This document shows, in pieces, positions 1-5,532 of a DNA stretch of 5,535 nucleotides. The notes beneath the pieces were generated by a model. That model saw only the letters and a list, made by a program, of their open reading frames with translations. It had not been told where the DNA came from and did not search any database. Within the stretch, counting starts at the first letter, position 1. Each line of letters starts with the position of its first letter. The DNA is from DATDCV01 sp036524155 (GTDB lineage: Bacteria; Verrucomicrobiota; Verrucomicrobiia; Limisphaerales; UBA8199): positions 1-5,535 of the forward strand of contig DATDCV010000020.1 of NCBI GenBank assembly GCA_036524155.1, written 5' to 3'. Both the position numbers and the translations under genes were made by a program.

Positions 1-38
1 GCGCAATCGGCGTGTCCACTGCCGCAGCCGGGTTAGGC
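1..38 (-). other. Putative 5' half of an attC site (R''/L'' side), cut by window edge
   Basis: Just after the YceK-like stop, the minus strand reads GCCTAAC (38-32), a perfect R'' box (RYYYAAC). It is followed by CCGGC and then TGCGGCAGTGGAC, which is the expected place for L''. The other half lies outside the window, so folding cannot be tested. Support comes from position (13 bases after a stop codon, same orientation as the two better attC sites) and from the exact complement GTTAGGC just upstream of the same gene. Confidence 0.45.
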
Positions 39-51
39 ACGTCAATCATTC

Positions 52-357
52 TCATTTGTGTTCGTCAGCATGCTCGTTGGTACTGTGAGCGCCAGTAATA
101 AGGACTACCGGCAGGCAGAGCGTGTCTGCCGCTGCTGAAAGTGGCATGTCTATGACGCTGAATGGAATCACGTAAGGGACAACCGGGATATAGTCACCCC
201 CTTTCTTACCTATCGTTCCAAGTAGCGCCGCATCTACTTTGACACCCGAATAAACGCCACCCTGGTCATCGACATAACTGAGCACAGTCCCACAGCCGGA
301 GGACAGCCCCGCCGCAAGCACAGCCAGAGACAATAGGATGATTGAAGCGGATTTCAT
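52..357 (-). CDS. YceK/YidQ-like small lipoprotein
   Basis: This encodes a predicted 101-residue exported lipoprotein. The N-terminus has Lys2 and a hydrophobic stretch (about residues 6-18) ending in LSSGC, so Cys22 is the likely lipidated residue, although the position -3 Ser makes the lipobox imperfect. The body resembles the YceK/YidQ family of E. coli: 'GCGT' after the signal, 'YSGVKVD' (36-42), then 'FSVIDMPLSAAADTLCLP' (66-83), matching the family's 'DLPFSLvfDTLLLP' region. The family's role is unknown. I chose the ATG at 357 over the one at 375 because the family signal peptide starts there and because a putative recombination box (GTTAGGC on the minus strand, 366-360) lies between them. 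A start at 375 would read through that box. The gene is followed 13 bases later by GCCTAAC, the exact complement of that box, so it is probably a gene cassette. The tail (HSTNEHADEHK) is polar and His-rich. Confidence 0.75.
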   Translation of the reverse strand: MKSASIILLSLAVLAAGLSSGCGTVLSYVDDQGGVYSGVKVDAALLGTIGKKGGDYIPVVPYVIPFSVIDMPLSAAADTLCLPVVLITGAHSTNEHADEHK

Positions 358-359
358 GC

Positions 360-366
360 GCCTAAC
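360..366 (-). other. Putative R' box / cassette boundary ahead of the YceK-like gene
   Basis: The minus strand reads GTTAGGC, a perfect GTTRRRY core, two bases before the chosen ATG. It is the exact reverse complement of the R'' box (GCCTAAC, 38-32) that follows the gene, as expected for the two ends of one cassette. I could not find a paired R'' or L'' on its upstream side (367 to about 510). The preceding attC may therefore be degenerate or disrupted, or this may be an attI-like or chance match. Confidence 0.4.
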
Positions 367-375
367 TGTGACCAT

Positions 376-579
376 GCGACGGCCATTCGTTTATTAACCG
401 CTGGAAATTCCCTGGTTTCTGCGGGCGTAAGTTGTTCATGCCAACTCCGGTTGATAGAAGCCTACCTCATCTGGTACGGCTATTACAAGACCACAAGTAA
501 TGTGTCTTTCCCGCCCGCCTCCCGGCCCATGCTGTGGCATCAACAGGCGGACAGTCTGTGAAAGGGGTTCGGCAGGGTT
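376..579. other. Intergenic region between divergent genes
   Basis: This stretch separates the minus-strand lipoprotein from the plus-strand fibre gene. I see no convincing gene. It holds a small imperfect hairpin at 459-481 (AGCCTACC, loop TCATCT, GGTACGGCT with one bulged base) without a T-tract, so it is not a standard terminator. It also contains GTTCGGC at 567-573, which on the minus strand is an R''-type box (GCCGAAC). I found no matching L boxes for it. Confidence 0.5.
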
Positions 580-608
580 TTGACAAGGTTTTGGATTGTA
601 GTTTTCGA
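580..608 (+). promoter_or_regulatory. Possible sigma-70-type promoter for the fibre-protease unit
   Basis: TTGACA at 580-585 is a perfect -35 hexamer placed 133 bases before the ATG at 718. At the expected 16-18 base spacing only TTTTCG-like sequence (602-608) is present, so the -10 is poor and the call rests on the -35 alone. The hexamer also creates a TTG that could be misread as a start codon for the downstream frame. Confidence 0.3.
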
Positions 609-717
609 AAAAGATTCTACCATCAGCGACGGGAAAACGAAAGTGGCTGCCGTGGCGACAGCAGTCTTCCTCGGCAACCGCCTTCACTCCTCAGGTCGAA
701 AACAAAATCGAAAGGTC

Positions 718-2790
718 ATGAAAACTCTCGCTCATTATTCCCGACTGGCCGTTCTGTTCGGTTCTTTCAGCACCCAGTCGCTGCCCAAACTCAAACGGTT
801 GAGAAACGCGGCCCTTGCCACCCTCACCGGACTGCTGGCCGGGGCTGGCTTCCAAGTCTGTGGTGACCCGCTGGGCGCGGCGTTTGCTTACCAGGGGCAA
901 CTGAACATCGCTGGCGCGCCCGCGCAGGGCAGCTACGACCTCAAATTCACCCTCTATGCCGATGCCAGTGGCGGAAGCGCCGTCGGCGGTCCGGTCACTA
1001 ACACCGCGGTGTCGATTGCCAATGGCCTGTTCAGTGTTGTGCTTGATTTCGGCTCCAGCCCTTTCACCGGCAGCGCTCGCTGGCTGGAGATCGGCGTGCG
1101 GACTAATAGCATCGGAGCTTTCGTCACTCTGGCGCCGCGGCAGGCGTTGCTGCCCGCGCCGTATGCGGTGTATGGAAGCAGCGCGGGGTCAGCCAATACC
1201 CTTTCCGGGGTGCTGCCGACCAGTTCGCTGGTCGGAACCTATTCGCAACCGCTGACGTTCTCCAGCACAGCCAACAGCTTTGTCGGAAGCGGAGCTGGGC
1301 TGACGGCCCTCAACGCCAACGCATTGAGCAGCGGCACGGTACCGGATGCCCGGCTCAGCGGAAACGTGGCGCTGCGGGCCGGCGGCAACACATTCACCGG
1401 CAACCAGACGGTGTCCGGCGCCGGGCGCATTGGGATCGGGACTCCCGCCCCTCAAACCCCTCTGGACATCGATGTCAGTTCCGGGGACGCTTCCCTCCGG
1501 CTTCAATCCAGCGGCGGTGCCTCGCCGGTGGTCCTGCACCATCTGGGATCCAGCGGGACGTTTACGATCACGAATGGCGGCCAGGCCCGGGTGGCGGTGC
1601 AAGCCAACGGCAACGTCGGAATCGGTACCGTTACACCCAACGACCGACTGGAGGTGCTCGGCGCCAACGGCGCCTTTATCCGCGTCGACGGCGGTGCCGG
1701 CATTAGCGGGGTGAAAATCAATGAAACCAATTCGCCGCGGTGGAATCTCTTTTTTCGCCAGTGGCAGAGTCCCAACCTGATTGTGCGTGATGAAAAAGGC
1801 GTTCGCGACACAATGACCTTTGAGTCCGGCACCGGGCGGGTCGGGATCGGCACTTCGACTCCGCAAGCCCCCTTGCACGTACAGGGTGATGCGGTCGCAA
1901 CCGGCCGCGTAGGAGTCGGCACCACCGCGCCGCAGGCCCCCCTGCACGTGGAAGGCAACGTACTGGCGACCGGGCGGGTGGGAATCGGCAACTCGACACC
2001 CCTGGCACCGTTGCACGTGGAGGGTAATGTCGTGGCGACCGGGCGGATGGGCATCGGCACGACCACACCGCAGGCGCAACTGGACGTAAATGGTGACGTG
2101 GTGGCCGGCCGCGAAGCCGGCACAACCCAGAATTGGATGAATTCCGGCAGAGATGCCACTTGTCATCGGGTGATCGGCACGGCCAATCAGCACGCAGGTT
2201 TCGGCATAGCCGAAGGCACGAACATCGTATCCCCGATGGTATGGATGTATTCCCAACCCGGGAATGCTTTCGCGGTTCGGAAAGTGGACTACGGCGCCCC
2301 GTTGGCGAGCGCACCCACGCTATTCTCAGTTGGCTCGGACGGTGTCACGAGAGTGCAGACGCTGACCATTACGGGAGGCGCAGATGTCGCGGAGCCGTTC
2401 CCGATTTCCTCCGCCGAGATTCCCAAGGGCGCGGTCGTGATCATCGACGAAGACCGACCCGGCCGGTTGAAGATCAGCGAAAGGGCCTATGACACGCGTG
2501 TCGCCGGCATCGTCAGCGGCGCCAACGGCATCGCGCCGGGAATCAGCCTGAGCCAGCAAGGGGCGATGGAAGGCGACCGGAACGTTGCCCTGAGCGGCCG
2601 GGTTTATACCCTGGTGGATGCAACCCGGGGCCCTATCAAGCCGGGGGACCTGCTCACTACTTCAGATACCCCCGGCCATGCGATGAAGGCCGCGGATTCC
2701 GGACGGGCCCAAGGCGCGATTTTGGGCAAAGCCATGACCGCGCTGCAAAAGGGCCGCGGCTTCGTCCTGGTACTGGTCAGCCTCCAGTAG
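718..2790 (+). CDS. Exported modular fibre/adhesin-like repeat protein
   Basis: This encodes about 690 residues. The start is the ATG at 718, preceded by AAAGG at only 2 bases. The frame stays open back to a TTG at 580, but that TTG lies inside a perfect -35 hexamer and would add a non-signal-like extension. A basic KLKRLR (24-29) precedes a hydrophobic stretch (31-45), suggesting export. Modules seen: an N-terminal domain from FAYQGQL (56) to APYAVYG (about 150); a linker with LNANALSSGTVPDARLSGNVAL; six 'GxxGIGTxTPxxxLxV' motifs starting near residues 236, 298, 373, 396, 419 and 442, the last four a perfect-register 23-residue tandem repeat; and a C-terminal module (about 553-690) from GGADVAEPF to FVLVLVSLQ. 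Such 'GIGTTTP' repeats occur in phage-tail-like fibres and surface beta-structured proteins. The C-terminus resembles self-processing or chaperone-like fibre ends (Peptidase_G2 type), but I see no proven catalytic residues. The product is probably a surface or secreted structural protein; its ligand is unknown. The protease gene follows 32 bases downstream. Confidence 0.72.
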   Translation: MKTLAHYSRLAVLFGSFSTQSLPKLKRLRNAALATLTGLLAGAGFQVCGDPLGAAFAYQGQLNIAGAPAQGSYDLKFTLYADASGGSAVGGPVTNTAVSIANGLFSVVLDFGSSPFTGSARWLEIGVRTNSIGAFVTLAPRQALLPAPYAVYGSSAGSANTLSGVLPTSSLVGTYSQPLTFSSTANSFVGSGAGLTALNANALSSGTVPDARLSGNVALRAGGNTFTGNQTVSGAGRIGIGTPAPQTPLDIDVSSGDASLRLQSSGGASPVVLHHLGSSGTFTITNGGQARVAVQANGNVGIGTVTPNDRLEVLGANGAFIRVDGGAGISGVKINETNSPRWNLFFRQWQSPNLIVRDEKGVRDTMTFESGTGRVGIGTSTPQAPLHVQGDAVATGRVGVGTTAPQAPLHVEGNVLATGRVGIGNSTPLAPLHVEGNVVATGRMGIGTTTPQAQLDVNGDVVAGREAGTTQNWMNSGRDATCHRVIGTANQHAGFGIAEGTNIVSPMVWMYSQPGNAFAVRKVDYGAPLASAPTLFSVGSDGVTRVQTLTITGGADVAEPFPISSAEIPKGAVVIIDEDRPGRLKISERAYDTRVAGIVSGANGIAPGISLSQQGAMEGDRNVALSGRVYTLVDATRGPIKPGDLLTTSDTPGHAMKAADSGRAQGAILGKAMTALQKGRGFVLVLVSLQ
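1834..2109 (+). repeat. Four in-frame 69-bp tandem repeats in the fibre gene
   Basis: Units lie at 1834-1902, 1903-1971, 1972-2040 and 2041-2109, each coding 23 residues of the form G-R-V-G-I-G-T-x-T-P-Q-A-P-L-H-V-x-G-x-V-x-A-T. Units 2 and 3 are closest at the DNA level, sharing most of the CTGCACGTGGA region. Unit 4 diverges (QLDVNG). The pattern suggests growth by in-frame duplication. Confidence 0.92.
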
Positions 2791-2812
2791 CCGCCGTATT
2801 GGAGATTTCTAT

Positions 2813-2825
2813 GGAGGATCTTATG
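2813..2825 (+). promoter_or_regulatory. Shine-Dalgarno site that decides the astacin start
   Basis: GGAGG (2813-2817) sits 5 bases before ATG at 2823. A second, weaker GGAGA (2801-2805) sits 5 bases before an in-frame ATG at 2811, and a TTG at 2799 is also in frame. The 2823 start gives the best ribosome site and a cleaner signal peptide. Confidence 0.6.
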
Positions 2826-3848
2826 ACCTTGAAATTCTCTCGCCCGGACGCCTCGCTTCGTCTGTTCGGCGCATTTGTGGTGTTGGGCGGCCTATGCCTC
2901 TCGCCGCTGTTGACCCGAGCGCAAGGCACAGACCCCAAGCCGCCGGTGCCGGCGGGCTACAAAATCATCGAAGGCGACATCCAAGTACCCCTGGGCTTTC
3001 AGCCCGGCGACCCTGCCTCGAAGGCGGTCTACACCACGGGCTCCCTCTGGGGCAATGGCGTGGTGCCGTATGAGTTCGACTCCAATGTGACCGCCGAAAA
3101 TCAAACGCATGCCATCGACGCGATGGCGCTGTGGGAGGCGGAGGCTAACATCAATTTTCGACCCCGGGGATTGCTCGACACTTCGTTTGTGCATTTCCAG
3201 AACAGCACCCAAAACAATTCGCCGGTCGGGCCTCAGCCATTCGGGAACACGATCAATATCTTCAACTGGCACCAACCCTACACCATCGCGCACGAACTGG
3301 GGCACACCCTCGGTTTCTGGCACGAACAATCCCGGCCCGACAGGGATTCCTACATCCGCATTGAAACCGCGAACATCCTGTCCGGCGAAGAGCACAACTT
3401 CGAAAAACAAAATGATGCCAGCTTTTATGGCCCTTACGACTTCGATTCCGTGATGCACTACGGCGCTTGTGATTTTACTTCCTGCGCTTCCTGCACCCCC
3501 ACCAACCCCGCTTGCCGCACCATCACTGTGCTTCAGCCTTACCACGCCCAATGGCAATCGGCCATCGGACAACGCGAGCACTTCAGCAAGTGGGACTCGT
3601 TGGTCATGTCCTTCCTTTACCCCTACGGCTCGTGGCGTTTCCTGGACAAGAACTACACCGGTTTTATTGAGTCGGGGACCTTCAAGGAGCCCTACAAGGG
3701 CCTGGACCGCGCGCTCAGTGAAACGCCCCAGGGAGGAACTATCTGGATCGAACGCCCGGCTACCTACACCGTGCAACGTAATCAAACACTGACCAAGCCA
3801 TTGACGCTCCAGGCTCCCCTGGGCGACGTCACCTTCGCCGTTCCATGA
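2823..3848 (+). CDS. Secreted astacin-family (M12A) zinc metalloprotease
   Basis: This encodes about 341 residues. The signal peptide has Arg7/Arg13 and a hydrophobic core at 14-30, with likely cleavage near LLTRAQG (29-35). A short propeptide carries IIEGDI (48-53). Asp52 fits the astacin FxGD 'aspartate switch' that blocks the zinc in the zymogen. The catalytic domain begins near LWGNGVVPYEF (75-85). HELGHTLGFWHEQ (157-169) supplies the zinc ligands His157, His161 and His167 and the catalytic Glu158. SVMHYG (209-214) is the Met-turn with Met211 and the conserved Tyr213. Right after it is an insertion with four cysteines (C216, C221, C224, C231), then the family's IGQREHFSKWD. A C-terminal piece (about 270-341, with GGTIWIE and LTLQAPLG) looks like a single rung of a beta-helix-type module. 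All key residues are present, so it should be active outside the cytoplasm. It probably shares a transcript with the fibre gene 32 bases upstream, suggesting that it processes or accompanies that protein (inference). Confidence 0.93.
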   Translation: MTLKFSRPDASLRLFGAFVVLGGLCLSPLLTRAQGTDPKPPVPAGYKIIEGDIQVPLGFQPGDPASKAVYTTGSLWGNGVVPYEFDSNVTAENQTHAIDAMALWEAEANINFRPRGLLDTSFVHFQNSTQNNSPVGPQPFGNTINIFNWHQPYTIAHELGHTLGFWHEQSRPDRDSYIRIETANILSGEEHNFEKQNDASFYGPYDFDSVMHYGACDFTSCASCTPTNPACRTITVLQPYHAQWQSAIGQREHFSKWDSLVMSFLYPYGSWRFLDKNYTGFIESGTFKEPYKGLDRALSETPQGGTIWIERPATYTVQRNQTLTKPLTLQAPLGDVTFAVP

Positions 3849-4063
3849 CGGACTTCACCGCTGGGACCGTTAGGGCGACCCGGTTGTCGCGGCTCATCAC
3901 GCCCAACCCGCCGAGGCTCGTGCTTCTGGCGCAGGCGGATGATAAATGGCGCGAGAGAATTGCACCCGCAATTTGCGTGGCAGGCAGGCGATCAAAGCTG
4001 TGCCCCGCCGGGAACGCACGCCTAAATATCACAATGTGCAGGACCGACCCCTTTTCTTTTTCT
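3849..4063. other. Intergenic region between convergent astacin and hicB-like genes
   Basis: I see no convincing gene here. Open frames on both strands (one plus-strand frame overlaps the astacin stop as ATGA at 3845) lack ribosome sites, recognisable domains and HicA motifs. A 7-base inverted repeat, GCCTAAA (4020-4026) and TTTAGGC (4063-4069), overlaps the hicB stop. A pyrimidine-rich run (about 4048-4065) lies just inside its right arm. GCCCAAC at 3901-3907 fits an attC R-box consensus but has no partner. No clear terminator was found for either gene. Confidence 0.5.
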
Positions 4064-4285
4064 TTAGGCAACGCTTACCTCCAAGGATGACACGTAAGAC
4101 TCGGAAGCGAGCCGGTCCTTGGTCTCTTCCTCGGAGGCGCACTCGAAAAACAACTCCACTGCCTCGCAAAGATTCGCCTTGGCTTCCTCGACCGAATCTC
4201 CCTGGCTAGCAACGTCTATCTCGGGGCACAAAGCGACGAATCCGTTGCCCTCGCGGATCAAAACGGCGGTAAGTGTTCGCGTCAT
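4064..4285 (-). CDS. Orphan HicB-like antitoxin
   Basis: This encodes 73 residues matching the compact HicB fold: 'RTLTAVLIREGNGFVALCPE' (3-22), then 'DVASQGDSVEEAKANLCEAV' (24-43), and an acidic helix followed by a final strand (YVSSLEVSVA). HicB partners normally neutralise the HicA mRNA interferase. This short form has no added DNA-binding domain. The ATG at 4285 begins exactly where the family begins; a strong AAGGAG lies 14 bases upstream, somewhat far. The frame is open further upstream but that extension is unlike HicB and would run into the attC site. No hicA is found on either side: the 215 bases after it contain no dsRBD-like GSH motif. It lies 44 bases after the R' box of attC-1, so it is the first gene of the next cassette. 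Its function without a toxin is unclear; it may be an anti-toxin acting in trans. Confidence 0.8.
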   Translation of the reverse strand: MTRTLTAVLIREGNGFVALCPEIDVASQGDSVEEAKANLCEAVELFFECASEEETKDRLASESYVSSLEVSVA

Positions 4286-4329
4286 CGTACTAGAGTATTC
4301 TCCTTCCGGCCGGCGGGCAACGCGTTTTT

Positions 4330-4425
4330 GCCGAACGACAAAGAGCACCGATGAGCGGCATGTCACGATGCTCGGATTTCAAAATGATGTGGTTGCTGCT
4401 CATTCGGTGCCTCGACTTGTTCGGC
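4330..4425 (-). other. attC-1: integron cassette recombination site
   Basis: This is a 96-base imperfect inverted repeat with attC layout, read on the minus strand. R'' GCCGAAC (4425-4419) pairs perfectly with R' GTTCGGC (4336-4330). Next are 8-base unpaired spacers (AAGTCGAG and TCTTTGTC). L'' GCACCGAATGAGC (4410-4398) pairs with L' GCTCATCGGTGC (4356-4345), leaving one extra A in L'' only. A 41-base variable centre follows. The extra base on the L'' side gives the same polarity as the genes. The R boxes deviate from RYYYAAC/GTTRRRY at one symmetric base pair (G:C in place of T:A). It lies 32 bases after the AHSA1 stop and 44 before the hicB start, where a cassette site should be. Confidence 0.8.
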
Positions 4426-5027
4426 TCTTTGTCCATCTGATATGCATTTGGCCAGGGTCAGGTGCGTCCCGCCTCCGTCCAGAGCCGCCCAAGCTTCTGG
4501 TCGAGTTCCTCGGCCGATACCTCGGCTGGGTCATCGCCCCTCAGAAGGACACTCAACTTGATCAGGGCATACTCCCATCCCGATCCCGCCCCAAGCCACC
4601 ACTCGGTCTTGTCCTCCGATCGATGCTCCAACTCCACTACCGTGCCGTCACCATCTGCCGTCAACCGAAGCTCGACTTCGTCAATCTCTCGGCCTGGATA
4701 CAACCAAGTCAAGAGCAGGTTGTGGGGAAATGCGCAACGCAAAATGCGTGAAGTCACTTTGCATGGCGCGCCAACGTCGAACGTCAGCGTTGCGGCCTCA
4801 CGTAAATCGCCGGTCACATCAGCGAACCAACGGCGAAGCTGATCGCGGTCGGTGCAGGCGACCCAGACCCTCTCTCGGGGAGCGTCCATACGACGATGCA
4901 CAAGCGCAGCCTTTCGATGGCCGATGCTGCGAACCTCTCGCTGAGTGGACTTTAACCAGGTGTGGATGTCGGTCTCATTGCTCATTGGAATTTTCGTTTT
5001 GGAATGGCTGGTGTGCGATTCGCCGAA
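4336..5027 (-). mobile_element. Complete gene cassette carrying the AHSA1/SRPBCC gene
   Basis: This is a 692-base unit between the predicted crossover points (G^TT) of attC-2 and attC-1. It opens with the rest of R' GTTCGGC (5028-5022) and closes with its own attC, whose R'' is GCCGAAC (4425-4419), an exact complement. It contains one gene in the standard cassette orientation, starting 36 bases after the R' box. No promoter of its own is evident. Confidence 0.72.
4458..4985 (-). CDS. AHSA1/SRPBCC (START-like) domain protein
   Basis: This encodes 175 residues of the SRPBCC superfamily, AHSA1 (activator of Hsp90 ATPase homologue-like) branch. The signature is 'HRRMDAPRERVWVACTDRDQ' (30-49) followed by LRRWF, the usual 'R.i.AP.e.VW.alTdp..l..W' opening. 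A central beta region includes 'ADGDGTVVELEHR' and the closing helix is 'GWEYALIKLSVLL'. The fold forms a hydrophobic cavity; bacterial members bind small ligands or act in stress responses, and the substrate here is unknown. An extra N-terminus of about 30 residues precedes the domain. No signal peptide is seen, so it is cytoplasmic. The ATG at 4985 has no clear Shine-Dalgarno sequence; the next in-frame Met33 would cut the first conserved strand. It is the sole gene of a complete cassette between attC-2 and attC-1. Confidence 0.85.
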   Translation of the reverse strand: MSNETDIHTWLKSTQREVRSIGHRKAALVHRRMDAPRERVWVACTDRDQLRRWFADVTGDLREAATLTFDVGAPCKVTSRILRCAFPHNLLLTWLYPGREIDEVELRLTADGDGTVVELEHRSEDKTEWWLGAGSGWEYALIKLSVLLRGDDPAEVSAEELDQKLGRLWTEAGRT

Positions 5028-5114
5028 CGATGATGGTCAGCGGCGCGGGGCCATTGGCGCCCGAATTCAAAACGGAATCGCGACGCCCGCCCCCGCTGCA
5101 CCAAAGGGTTCGCC
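5022..5114 (-). other. attC-2: integron cassette recombination site
   Basis: This is a 93-base site, read on the minus strand. R'' is GGCGAAC (5114-5108) and R' is GTTCGGC (5028-5022), which pair at 6 of 7 bases. Unpaired spacers are CCTTT and ATCATC. L'' GGTGCAGCGG (5102-5093) pairs with L' CCGCTGACC (5043-5035) perfectly except for one extra G in L''. That single extrahelical base is the hallmark of attC and sets the orientation. The 49-base centre contains a further hairpin (GGGGCC, loop ATT, GGCGCCC with one bulge, 5047-5062). The single R mismatch is explained by the neighbouring cassettes having different R sequences. It starts 7 bases after the BamE-like stop. Confidence 0.82.
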
Positions 5115-5532
5115 ACTGGTTTCAATCTCTGTCCCTCCAGTAGATTCCCGTCACGTGCGAATCCGTGTCAAGATCCACCCAGACAACACCGCCCCCCTCC
5201 TCCAGGCTGTAGCTGCAACGCTTGCCAGCCGACTTGTCCATCTGCCCTGGCGGCCAAAGACTGCTGACGTGACCAGGTTTGCCGACGGTCTCCACCATAG
5301 CCTCTTCAGTCATCCCCAATTTTAACTGATGAAATTGGGGTGGCGTATGTTTCACAAATTCGGTCGAACCAAAACCGTGAGCGGGGCCGGCTCTACCGGC
5401 TTCAACCGATTTGTCTGAACGACATGAACTCGAAACTATTCCGGCCACGACAGCCAAGGTCAGGATAAATGGTAAAGCTCTCATTCTTGATTTGACGAAT
5501 TCCTCTGGCAGTTGCTCCTCGAAGTCGGCGAA
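5028..5532 (-). mobile_element. Complete gene cassette carrying the BamE-like lipoprotein gene
   Basis: This is a 505-base unit from the crossover point of the R' box at the right edge (GTTCGCC, 5533-5527) to that of attC-2. Its opening R' GTTCGCC is the exact complement of its own R'' GGCGAAC (5114-5108), so the free circle would have a perfect R pair. It carries one gene in the same orientation as the other cassettes. Confidence 0.68.
5122..5484 (-). CDS. Small lipoprotein with BamE/SmpA-OmlA-like domain
   Basis: This encodes 120 residues. A signal peptide (Arg2, hydrophobic 4-17) ends at VSSSC, making Cys21 the likely lipid anchor; the lipobox is weak, with Ser where Leu is usual. A Gly/Ser/Ala-rich linker leads to 'LKLGMTEEAMVETVGKPG' (54-71), the typical 'l.lGmt..eV...lGkP' helix-turn of SmpA/OmlA/BamE-like domains. 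Two strands follow: CSYSLEEGGGVVWVDLD and VTGIYW. In BamE this fold sits in the outer-membrane assembly complex, but many small lipoproteins use it for other roles, so a BAM function is not claimed. The gene begins 42 bases after an R' box and ends 7 bases before attC-2, making it a cassette gene. A perfect 9-base inverted repeat lies inside it (5314-5340). Confidence 0.72.
   Translation of the reverse strand: MRALPFILTLAVVAGIVSSSCRSDKSVEAGRAGPAHGFGSTEFVKHTPPQFHQLKLGMTEEAMVETVGKPGHVSSLWPPGQMDKSAGKRCSYSLEEGGGVVWVDLDTDSHVTGIYWRDRD

Noticed and set aside
1..49. Partial minus-strand frame starting ATG at 49 (MIDVPNPAAAVDTP...), two bases after the lipoprotein stop
   Set aside because: It faintly echoes the YceK 'IDMPLSAAADT' segment, but the same bases are better explained as the R''/L'' half of an attC site, and only 16 codons are visible.
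360..573. A full attC between GCCGAAC (573-567, minus) and GTTAGGC (366-360)
   Set aside because: The R boxes fit only in part, the 214-base span is longer than usual attC sites, and I could not find complementary L boxes inside.
580..717. N-terminal extension of the fibre protein from a TTG at 580
   Set aside because: The TTG lies within a perfect TTGACA, has no proper ribosome site, and would place 46 non-signal-like residues before the export signal.
1189..2256. 355-codon minus-strand frame inside the fibre gene
   Set aside because: It is a mirror of the GC-rich repeat coding sequence; the plus-strand frame has clear known modules.
3875..3890. GCGAC-CCGGTT-GTCGC hairpin after the astacin gene as a terminator
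   Set aside because: The stem is only 5 base pairs and there is no T-run on either strand.
3829..4071. Minus-strand frame after hicB as a candidate HicA toxin
   Set aside because: It starts with TTG, has no GSH or dsRBD-like HicA motifs, and reads across the end of the astacin gene.
3845..4090. Plus-strand 81-codon frame overlapping the astacin stop (ATGA)
   Set aside because: The overlap hints at coupling, but there is no Shine-Dalgarno sequence, no recognisable domain, an Arg/Pro-rich composition typical of a shadow frame, and it runs into the hicB-like gene.
4119..4751. Long plus-strand frame across hicB, attC-1 and the AHSA1 gene
   Set aside because: It is antisense to two recognisable genes and shows no family motif of its own.
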